Below are positions 23,706 through 30,387 of a DNA stretch of 33,069 nt, piece by piece (the first letter of the stretch is position 1; each line of letters opens with the position of its first letter). Under the pieces are notes generated by a model, which was not told the origin of the DNA, did not search any database, and worked only from the letters and a program-made list of their open reading frames with translations. This DNA is from JAKIVR01 sp035933635 (GTDB lineage Archaea; Thermoplasmatota; Thermoplasmata; Lutacidiplasmatales; UBA184). Made by a program: the position numbers and the translations under genes. The stretch covers positions 1 to 33,069 of the forward strand of contig DASYYY010000047.1 in assembly GCA_035933635.1 (NCBI GenBank), read 5' to 3'.

Positions 23706-24173
23706 TCACTCGACCCAGGTCATCTGGCAGGTCGGGCACCGGCCCGCGTCGAGCCGGCTGCCACAGAGAAAGCACGTCGTCGAGGCTCCGGGCGCGGAGA
23801 CCGGAACATAGTTCGACTCGTCCCGCTCGGGAAGCGGCGGTGGGGTCGGACGGCTCTCCTCCGGGGGCGAGACCACTCCTACGCCCGTCGGGATCGGCGG
23901 CAGGTCGGCGGGCGGAGGCTGGGGCGGCGATGGGCTCTCGGGCTCCTCCGGCATCGGGGTCGGCGCCGACGGCGCCGGGGCCTCGGGAGTCTCATCGAGG
24001 TCGAGCGGAGCGGGGGTCGCCGCCTCCTCCGCCGACGATTCGTTGGATGCGTACTCCGGAGGGGTCTCGACGGGATCGGGGGTTGCGGCGTCGTCGGGGT
24101 CGGAAGCGACCTCCGGTTCACCGTCGGCGTCGGCCTTCTTGCCGCGGCGCAGCCGGCGGAACAGCGAGGTCAT
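23706..24173 (-). CDS. Pro/Glu-rich protein with C-terminal zinc ribbon
   Basis: The 155-residue product starts with a basic helix (LFRRLRRGKKADADG), continues as a long Pro/Glu/Ala-rich disordered region, and ends with a zinc-ribbon-like pair of knuckles (CFLCGS and RCPTCQMTW). It has no membrane span. Such a layout suits a tethering or regulatory protein; no family is recognised. ATG 24173 is used, as the longer frame upstream runs into the promoter region of the divergent RidA gene. No clear ribosome binding site is seen. Confidence 0.6.
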   Translation of the reverse strand: MTSLFRRLRRGKKADADGEPEVASDPDDAATPDPVETPPEYASNESSAEEAATPAPLDLDETPEAPAPSAPTPMPEEPESPSPPQPPPADLPPIPTGVGVVSPPEESRPTPPPLPERDESNYVPVSAPGASTTCFLCGSRLDAGRCPTCQMTWVE

Positions 24174-24261
24174 CGAACGAGGATGAGGGTGGGCGCGGCT
24201 ATGGAGCTGGCGGTCGGCGCGCACCGGAACGCCTATCTCGCGGGCGCGGCGTCGCCGCCCG

Positions 24262-24726
24262 ATGCCCCCTTCCGCGAGCGAACAACTCGCCAAGCTCGGT
24301 CTCACCCTCCCGCCGCCACCGAAGCCGGCCGGCTCCTACGTCCCGGCCGTCCAGGAGGGCAACCTCGTATGGGTCTCCGGCCAGGGCGCGTTCCGGGACG
24401 GTGCGGTGCTCTACCCGGGCCGGGTCGAGAGCAAGGTCTCCGTCGAGGAGGCCCAGGAGGCGGCCCGTGTCGCGACGCTCCAGGGGCTGAGCGCGGCCGC
24501 AGCGGTGGTCGGCTCGGTCGACCGGATCCGGCGGGTCCTGCGGCTCGGGGTGTTCGTCGCCTCCGACCCGAAGTTCACCCGTCAGCACGAGGTGGCCAAC
24601 GGCGCCTCCGAGCTCCTCATCGGGTTGTTCGGCGAGAGCGGGCGGCCGAGCCGGGTCTCGGTCGGCGTTCCCGCGCTTCCGTTGAACTTCCCGGTCGAAG
24701 TGGAGATGGTGCTCGCCGTCTGGTGA
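24262..24726 (+). CDS. RidA family protein
   Basis: The 154-residue product belongs to the RidA/YjgF/UK114 family: AVQEGNLVWVSGQGAF, GRVESKVSVEEAQEAARVAT, and the C-terminal RVSVGVPALPLNFPVEVEMVLAV. Family members hydrolyse reactive enamine/imine intermediates such as 2-aminoacrylate; the Arg that binds the acid group is not obvious in the last third, where GRPSRVSVGVPALP replaces the usual block. It is in the YjgF-like 'LW/GVP' subgroup and may have another substrate. ATG 24262 has a weak A/T patch upstream. It is 10 nt ahead of the fibrillarin gene, so they likely share a transcript. Confidence 0.85.
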   Translation: MPPSASEQLAKLGLTLPPPPKPAGSYVPAVQEGNLVWVSGQGAFRDGAVLYPGRVESKVSVEEAQEAARVATLQGLSAAAAVVGSVDRIRRVLRLGVFVASDPKFTRQHEVANGASELLIGLFGESGRPSRVSVGVPALPLNFPVEVEMVLAVW

Positions 24727-24736
24727 GGCCGAGACC

Positions 24737-25390
24737 GTGGCGAACCCCGGGCCGAACCTCCGCCGCGAGGGCCGCATCCTCTTCACGCGGAACGCGCGAC
24801 CCGGACATCGCGTCTACGGCGAGGAGTTGCGCTCCTTCGACGGCGTCGAGCACCGGCTGTGGGACCCGTGGCGGAGCAAGCTCGCCGCCTATCTCCTCCG
24901 GGACGGTCCCTCCCTCGAGCTCGACCGCTGCCGTCGGGCGCTCTACCTCGGCGGCGCCCACGGAACGACGGTGAGCCATCTCGCCGACCTGATCGACCCG
25001 GCCCCGGTCTTCGTCGTCGAGAAGAGCCCGGCCTCGTTCGCCCCGCTCCTCGCCTTCGCCGAATCGCGCCCGAACGTGCTTCCGATCCTCGCCGACGCCC
25101 ACCTTCCCGAGCGGTACGACTCGGAGGTCGGGATCGTCGACCTCCTCTACCAGGACGTCGCGCAGCGCGACCAGACAGCGATCTTCCTGGAGAATGCGCG
25201 CGCCTGCCTCGACGCCCGGGGTATCGGCCTGTTCATGCTGAAGGTCCGCTCCGTCACCCAGCGGCGCAGCGTAGCCGAGGTACTGCAGGAGACCCGACGG
25301 GAGCTCGCCCACGCCGGCTGGACGATCCGGTACGAGACCGACCTGGCCCCGTTCGCCCGGGACCACCGGGCCCTGCTCGTGGGCCGCTGA
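24737..25390 (+). CDS. flpA: Fibrillarin-like rRNA/tRNA 2'-O-methyltransferase
   Basis: The 217-residue enzyme methylates ribose 2'-OH guided by C/D box RNAs, together with Nop5 and L7Ae, which are not in this window. Motifs: NARPGHRVYGEELRSFDGVE and HRLWDPWRSKLAAYL at the N-terminus, the SAM loop LYLGGAHGTTVSHLAD, VVEKSPASFAPLL, and LYQDVAQRDQTAIFLENA of the catalytic half. LFMLKVRSVTQRR follows. It starts at GTG 24737, with GGTGAGG just before it inside the end of the RidA gene. The next operon begins 64 nt downstream with no visible TATA box, so read-through is possible. Confidence 0.93.
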   Translation: MANPGPNLRREGRILFTRNARPGHRVYGEELRSFDGVEHRLWDPWRSKLAAYLLRDGPSLELDRCRRALYLGGAHGTTVSHLADLIDPAPVFVVEKSPASFAPLLAFAESRPNVLPILADAHLPERYDSEVGIVDLLYQDVAQRDQTAIFLENARACLDARGIGLFMLKVRSVTQRRSVAEVLQETRRELAHAGWTIRYETDLAPFARDHRALLVGR

Positions 25391-25454
25391 GGCACCGTTC
25401 ACCGTTCGGCGACGCACGGCCTCGGAACTACCTCCAACCCCTCGACGGATCGGG

Positions 25455-27737
25455 GTGGGCGAGGTGGGACACGGCGGAAGCGCACGGGAGCGGACGGGGC
25501 GGATCGGAGATTGGGCGCTGGGGGCGTTCGTCGTTGCGCTGGTGGTGGCCGGGGCCACCGCGCTTGCCCCCCGGCCGTTCGGGCTCTCCGTCCCGTCGAC
25601 CCCGTCCCACGCCGAGGTCATCGGCGCCGGAGTCGGCCAGTCGCTCGCCGTCACGCCGTCGAGCTGGACCATGGTCGCCGGCGGCACGTTCGCCGTGGCC
25701 GCCTATCTGATCGATCCGGACAACGGCTGCGTGCCCATCAGCGCGGTCATCACCTGGCAGTTGACGGGAGAAGGGGCCCTTCTGGGATACCTGAACACCA
25801 CCTCGGGGCCGGAGGGCGAGTTCACCTCGTTCGAGTACGAGTCGGGTACCGCCCGGCTCAACGCGGTGGCCGTGGGCGTCGAGCTCTGCGGGGCGGTCCT
25901 CGGAACGTTCACGGCGAGCGCCGTCTCCGTCGTGCAGGTCGTCGCGCCGCTCTCGGTGGGCAGCCTGCTGCCGGTGCAGGATCCGGTCGTCACCGGGACG
26001 TATGCCGAGTTCACCACCACGATCACGGGGGGGCTCGCGCCCTACGACGCGGAATTCGATTTCGGTGACGGCGGCTCGACCATGGTGACCGCTTCGAGCC
26101 CGGGCGCGTTGACGGTCGAACACCGGTACGCCACGGGGAACTACTCCGCCACGGCCACCGTCCGTGACGCGCTGGGCGACGAGTCCGACGCACCCGCCGG
26201 TGGCGTGCTGGAGGTCGCCGGTGCCCTCGGCGTCCGGATCGACGCGGCGACCCTGCAGCCGGAGGTGGGCATCCCCCTCCGACTCACCGCCGGGGTCGTG
26301 AACGCGATTGGACCGGCCACGATCCTGTGGAACGACTCCGACGGTCACTCCGGGAGCGGGGGTTCCTTTGTGCTCAACCTGAGCACCGCCGGGCCGGCGG
26401 TCGTCCGGGTGGTCGTGCGCGACGGCCTGGGCGATGCGGCCAACGCGACCGCGTCGCTCGACGTCCAGCCACCTCTCAATCTTACGATCCGCGCTCCCGA
26501 GGGGTCGAGCGATCTCGGAGAGCCGTTGCCGATCGAGATGGCGATCCGCGGTGGTAGCGCGCCGTACACCCTCTCGGGTGGGGTGATCCCTTCCGGCTCC
26601 CGGTTCCTCTTCCAGGGCGTCTCGGCCGGCGATCTCTCCGAGGCGGTGGTCCCCACGGGGCTGGGCCCGAGCTGGGTGGAGGGACAACTCACCGACGCGC
26701 TGGGGGCATCGACGTCGGTCCAGGTCCCCGCCGCGACGGTCGTCGACGAGCCGTCGGTGTCGGGGAACCTGACCCCCGGCCAGCCGGAAACCGGGGACGC
26801 CGTCGAATTCGCCGGCCTCGTCGCGGGCGGCGTCGCACCGTTCAACTGGTCGGTCCGCTCGGCCGCGGTCCCGTCGGCGGAGTCCGCGCCGGAGGGGAGT
26901 TCGACCACCGGGCTGATCGCCTGGGCCGGTGCGTGGGCCGATCCCGGGCCGGTCGTACTTCAGATCGTGGTCCGCGACGCGACCGGGGCGCTCTCGGAGT
27001 TCAATCGGAGCTTCGAGGTCACACCTCCGCTCTCGGTCACACTCGGCACCCTGTCGGGACCCGGGAGCGCCGAGTCCCTCCTCGCCCAGGTCCGCGGTGG
27101 GGTGCCGCCCTACAACCTCACGATCGTCGGCACCGGCGAACCGCTCCGATCGACCGTGGCGACCTCGGCCGGGGTCTCCGACTGGACGATCGCCCCCGCC
27201 GCGAACGGCACACAGTCGTACGAGCTGATCGTGCGCGACGGCTCCGGACATGCGGTCGAGCGTTTCCTGAACGTCAGCGGTGGCTCCGGCGGGTCCCCCC
27301 CGGCCGGCGCGTCCGCTCCCCCCGGCACGCTCCCGACGGATCGCTACGGCGGCGGGTCCTCGACGGTCCCCGCGCTCCTCGGAGGCGTCGGGGCGGGCGC
27401 CGGCGTCGGGCTGGTGCTGTTGGCGGGCTGGCTCGTGCTCCGCCGGCGCGGCGCGTCCACCCCGCCGGGTCGCCCCGGCCCCAGCGCCGCTGCGCTGGCG
27501 CTCGTCCGCACCTTGCTCAAGCGGGAAGAGTCGCTCGACCGCGAAGCGCTGCTCCTCCTGGCGGAGGAGGAAAGTGCCGATCCCGAGACGATCCCTCCGG
27601 CGCTGGACCGCTGGGTCGAGCTGGGCCGCGTGCTGCGCACCCGGGACGTCGACGGCGTCGACCAGTACCGTTGGTCCGGGTCGGCGGACCTGCCGGCGCA
27701 TGAGGGCGACCATGACCCGGACGGAGAGGCCCGATGA
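25455..27737 (+). CDS. Surface PKD-like protein with transmembrane span and cytoplasmic winged helix
   Basis: The product has about 760 residues. An N-terminal span or uncleaved signal (GDWALGAFVVALVVAGATAL) is followed by several Ig/PKD-type beta domains; the clearest has EFDFGDGG (about residues 199-206) and NYSATATVRDALGDE. GGVAPFNWSV and GGVPPYNLTI mark later ones. A second span (GGVGAGAGVGLVLLAGWLVL) is near residue 640. The last 90 residues are cytoplasmic and look like a winged helix: ALALVRTLLKREE, LDREALLLLAEEE, PPALDRWVELGRVL, then wing TRDVDGVDQYRW. It could carry a surface signal to DNA or assembly partners. It is the first gene of the six-gene operon; its stop overlaps the next start (ATGA). 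GTG 25455 or GTG 25464 may be the start. Confidence 0.75.
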   Translation: MGEVGHGGSARERTGRIGDWALGAFVVALVVAGATALAPRPFGLSVPSTPSHAEVIGAGVGQSLAVTPSSWTMVAGGTFAVAAYLIDPDNGCVPISAVITWQLTGEGALLGYLNTTSGPEGEFTSFEYESGTARLNAVAVGVELCGAVLGTFTASAVSVVQVVAPLSVGSLLPVQDPVVTGTYAEFTTTITGGLAPYDAEFDFGDGGSTMVTASSPGALTVEHRYATGNYSATATVRDALGDESDAPAGGVLEVAGALGVRIDAATLQPEVGIPLRLTAGVVNAIGPATILWNDSDGHSGSGGSFVLNLSTAGPAVVRVVVRDGLGDAANATASLDVQPPLNLTIRAPEGSSDLGEPLPIEMAIRGGSAPYTLSGGVIPSGSRFLFQGVSAGDLSEAVVPTGLGPSWVEGQLTDALGASTSVQVPAATVVDEPSVSGNLTPGQPETGDAVEFAGLVAGGVAPFNWSVRSAAVPSAESAPEGSSTTGLIAWAGAWADPGPVVLQIVVRDATGALSEFNRSFEVTPPLSVTLGTLSGPGSAESLLAQVRGGVPPYNLTIVGTGEPLRSTVATSAGVSDWTIAPAANGTQSYELIVRDGSGHAVERFLNVSGGSGGSPPAGASAPPGTLPTDRYGGGSSTVPALLGGVGAGAGVGLVLLAGWLVLRRRGASTPPGRPGPSAAALALVRTLLKREESLDREALLLLAEEESADPETIPPALDRWVELGRVLRTRDVDGVDQYRWSGSADLPAHEGDHDPDGEAR

Positions 27738-28117
27738 CCACGCCGCTCCCCCCGCAGCGGTGGGCGGCGGGCTCGATGTCGGTGCTGCTCACGCTCCTCC
27801 TGGTCGCCGGCGGAGCGCACGGCGCGCCGAGGTCCGTCGGCGAGTCCTCGCTCCCGATCCACGCCGCCTCGAGCGGCGCCGTCGGCAACTTCTCGGCGGC
27901 CATCGACCGCCTCGTGGGGCTTGTGGGAGCTGCGGGCGGGGGGCTGCTCGCGCTGGTGTGGGCGCGCGTCGCGCTCAGCTGGTTCTCGAACGACGTCGCC
28001 AAGAAGGTCCAGGCCAAGGATCGAGCCCGCGATGCACTCGTCGGGACGCTGATCTTCGTCGCGGCGATCTCCGGGCTGTTCTGGGCGCTCGCCCAGTGGG
28101 TCGTCTCCGGCAGCTGA
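27734..28117 (+). CDS. Two-helix pilin-like protein (VirB2/CedA1-like)
   Basis: The 127-residue product has an N-terminal signal (SMSVLLTLLLVAGGAHGAP) followed by a short polar stretch, a hydrophobic helix (LVGLVGAAGGGLLALVWARVAL), a short polar positively charged loop (SNDVAKKVQAKDRARD) and a second helix (ALVGTLIFVAAISGLFWALA). This is the layout of VirB2/TraA pilins and of archaeal CedA1, which form conjugation-type pili. Sequence similarity is not expected to be strong, so the assignment rests on architecture and on the downstream VirB6-like and VirB4 genes. GGAGAGG lies 4 nt before ATG 27734, which overlaps the preceding stop. The next gene starts 16 nt downstream. Confidence 0.65.
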   Translation: MTTPLPPQRWAAGSMSVLLTLLLVAGGAHGAPRSVGESSLPIHAASSGAVGNFSAAIDRLVGLVGAAGGGLLALVWARVALSWFSNDVAKKVQAKDRARDALVGTLIFVAAISGLFWALAQWVVSGS

Positions 28118-28133
28118 GACCCAGGAGGCCGAA

Positions 28134-29264
28134 GTGGACCTCTCCTCCGGCGCGCTCCAAGCGCTGCTGTTCGCGCTCTTCGGCACCGCCACCGCCGCGC
28201 TCGCGGCGGTCATCGGCCCGACCTACGACTACCTGTTCGTCCCCGAGCTCTCCCCCGGGTCGCTCTTTCCCGGGCTCACCGGGACGGGCGGGGGCGGGTT
28301 CCTCGCTACGCCCGCCACCTTCTCGATCTACGTGCTCACGAACCTGGTCGATCCGGCCCTCGTCCTCGTCGGCGTGGGGGTCGGCCTGCTCTACCTCGTC
28401 CGCGCGGTCCTCCCCCGTCCCCGGCCCGAGCTGCAAGGCCTCCTCGGGCGGCTCGTCGTCGCGGTGATCGTCTCGAACGTGACGCTCCCGATCGCCGGTG
28501 CGATCCTCGCGCTGGCCGCGGCGACCTACCCGGTCGTCGCCGGGTTCGACGGGGGCGCCTGGCAGCACTGGCAGAACCTGGGCGGTTTCGGACTGCTCCA
28601 GTATTCGTGGGACAACGGCGCGCTGGCGTTCGTGATGGCGTTCGTGCTGTTCTCCCTCGTGCTCCTCCTGGCCGTGGCGATCGCCGTGCGCAACGCACTG
28701 CTCGGAGTGCTCATCGTACTGCTACCGGTCTTCACCATCCTCTGGCCGCTGCCGATCGTGGGCACGCTCGCCAAACGCGGCTGGCTATGGTTCGTCGAGC
28801 TCGCGTTCCTGCCGTGCGTGCTGGTCATCCCCCTCGAGCTCGCCGTGGGTTCGACCTCGGTGCTCCTCACCACCGCCTACCTGCTCGTTGCGCTCGGGTC
28901 GCCGGCGCTGCTTCAGATCACGGCGAGCTCCCTCGTCAAGGCCGGTTGGCCCTCGGCCGGGGGCGCGTTGACCGGAGGGATCCAGCGGGGGCTCGCGGCC
29001 GCGTCGGTCGCCGTGGAGGGCGCGGTACGACCAGGGACCGCCGCGCTGCGGACGAGCCGGCGTGCCGGCACGATCGGCGCCGCGCTGGAGCGTTCCGCCC
29101 AACGCCCCGGAGCGCTGGCGATCCCCGCCCTCACGAACGAGCTCCTGGGCCACGGCTCGGCCCGGCTGTTCCGTCACGTGGCGGCCCATGTGCGCCCGGC
29201 CCGGGGCGGTCTCCGGGCCGGGCGCGGGTGGTCCGCACCTGCGCTCCGGTCGAGGGGATCGTGA
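28134..29264 (+). CDS. Polytopic VirB6/CedA-like membrane protein
   Basis: This 376-residue protein has about seven hydrophobic segments: near ALLFALFGTATAALAAVIG, VLTNLVDPALVLVGVGVGLL, LVVAVIVSNVTLPIAGAILA, ALAFVMAFVLFSLVLLLAVA, ALLGVLIVLLPVFTILWPLP, WFVELAFLPCVLVIPLELAV and SVLLTTAYLLVALGSPALLQ, then a basic soluble tail. VirB6/TrbL proteins, and CedA in Sulfolobales, have similar size and span number and form the inner-membrane channel for DNA. The tail is longer than usual. GTG 28134 has AGGAGG 5 nt upstream. Its TGA overlaps the next start (GTGA at 29261). No residue motif defines the family, so confidence rests on context. Confidence 0.7.
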   Translation: MDLSSGALQALLFALFGTATAALAAVIGPTYDYLFVPELSPGSLFPGLTGTGGGGFLATPATFSIYVLTNLVDPALVLVGVGVGLLYLVRAVLPRPRPELQGLLGRLVVAVIVSNVTLPIAGAILALAAATYPVVAGFDGGAWQHWQNLGGFGLLQYSWDNGALAFVMAFVLFSLVLLLAVAIAVRNALLGVLIVLLPVFTILWPLPIVGTLAKRGWLWFVELAFLPCVLVIPLELAVGSTSVLLTTAYLLVALGSPALLQITASSLVKAGWPSAGGALTGGIQRGLAAASVAVEGAVRPGTAALRTSRRAGTIGAALERSAQRPGALAIPALTNELLGHGSARLFRHVAAHVRPARGGLRAGRGWSAPALRSRGS

Positions 29265-30031
29265 GCGCCCCTCGGGGGGCGGAGGAGGGGATCGTCCTTC
29301 CCGAGCGGCTCGAGACCCGGGCGCCGTTCGGACCCTTCCCGTCGGGCGGGGACGCGCTCAAGTTCCTCCTAGTGAGCGCCGTGGGGGCGCTCGTCGGGCT
29401 GCGGTTCGGCGCGTTGCTCTGGACGCCGTTCCTCGCCGCCGGATTTCTGGTGGCGGTCCATCGGCGGGACGGACTTTCCCTCGATGAGCGGGCCGGCCAC
29501 TACCTCGCCTGGCGCTGGCGGTCCCTACGGCCGAGATCGTCGGTGGCCCGCCCCGGAGCCGCCGGCGTCGGATCGATCGTCCGGTCCGCCCACGGCCGAT
29601 GGGCCGCCGCCTTCGAAACCGGCGGGATCCCCATCGCCTTCCTCCCCACGGAGGTCGCACGCCGAGTCTATGAGGTCTACCGGCAACTGCTCCGGTCGAC
29701 CGAGCTGTCGATCCATCTGTGCTCGACGCGGAGCGTGATCCGCGCGGAGCCGTTCCTGCCGCGGGTCCTGCCGGCGGGTGAGAGCGAGCGCAGCGCGCGC
29801 GCCGGATACCAGGAGTTCGTCCGGCTCCTGTCCCGTCGACGCCAACGCCGTCGCTGCCGGGTGCTCCTCGTCTCGGGCCCCGACGGCGGGGTCGCCGCGC
29901 ACGCCCGGCTGCAGGCCGCCCTCGAAACGTGGACCGGCACGCTCACCGAGCTCGAGATCCCGGTGCGCCGGCTCCGGGGCTCGGAGCTGGCCGCCCTCGT
30001 CGGGCGGATGGGCGCGGGGGTCGGCGCATGA
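29261..30031 (+). CDS. PrgI/VirB3-like membrane protein
   Basis: The 256-residue product starts with a short leader, then two closely spaced spans (LKFLLVSAVGALVGLRFGAL and LWTPFLAAGFLVAVHR), then SLDERAGHYLAWRWRSLRP, the helical segment of PrgI/VirB3-type proteins. The last 150 residues are soluble and alpha/beta, with SIVRSAHGRWAAAFETGGIP and RVLLVSGPDGGVAAHA. This soluble half resembles the N-terminal part of VirB4-type proteins, which often follow or are fused to VirB3. GTG 29261 overlaps the previous stop and ATGA at 30028 overlaps the next start. It would link the VirB6 channel to the VirB4 motor at the membrane. Confidence 0.6.
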   Translation: MSAPRGAEEGIVLPERLETRAPFGPFPSGGDALKFLLVSAVGALVGLRFGALLWTPFLAAGFLVAVHRRDGLSLDERAGHYLAWRWRSLRPRSSVARPGAAGVGSIVRSAHGRWAAAFETGGIPIAFLPTEVARRVYEVYRQLLRSTELSIHLCSTRSVIRAEPFLPRVLPAGESERSARAGYQEFVRLLSRRRQRRRCRVLLVSGPDGGVAAHARLQAALETWTGTLTELEIPVRRLRGSELAALVGRMGAGVGA

Positions 30032-30387
30032 GGTCGCTCCCGGCGGAGGAGTGGCCCGAGCCCCTCGCCGCGGCCGGCGGTGGGGCGCTCGCCTTCTCCG
30101 CGGCCAGCTTGCTCTGGGCCGCGCTCGGGTCGGCCGTGGTCGCACTCTCGGCCCTCGCGCTTGCCGCGGCGCTCGAGCGGTGGCGACCGCTCGGGCGGCT
30201 GCGGCGGAAGGGACCTCGAGGGGAACTCGCCGTCGCGGTCCCGTGCCTCGTTGCGGGTTGGGCGGGGTACCTCGCCGGTTCGCTCCTGCCCATTCCGGGA
30301 CGTACGCTCGCGCTCGCGGTGGGGACGGCGGCGTTCGCCTGGCGGGCACGACGGATCCCCGCGATCGCGGCGGACGGTGGCGCATGA
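30028..30387 (+). CDS. Small four-span membrane protein
   Basis: The 119-residue product has two hydrophobic hairpins: AGGGALAFSAASLLWAALGS and AVVALSALALAAALERW, a basic loop (GRLRRKGPRGE), then LAVAVPCLVAGWAGYLAGSL and LALAVGTAAFAWRARR. No family is recognised. It is embedded in the operon by ATGA overlaps at both ends, so it is probably a structural part of the apparatus; CedA2 of the Ced system is also a small membrane protein, but no sequence link can be claimed. Confidence 0.6.
   Translation: MRSLPAEEWPEPLAAAGGGALAFSAASLLWAALGSAVVALSALALAAALERWRPLGRLRRKGPRGELAVAVPCLVAGWAGYLAGSLLPIPGRTLALAVGTAAFAWRARRIPAIAADGGA

Noticed and set aside
22013..24490. 825-codon plus-strand open frame over the DUF885 gene
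   Set aside because: Mirror image of a real gene; it crosses two intergenic regions and shows no domain.
25428..27713. 761-codon minus-strand open frame over the PKD surface protein
   Set aside because: Arg/Asp/Gly-rich without any fold; the plus-strand protein has signal, domains and spans.
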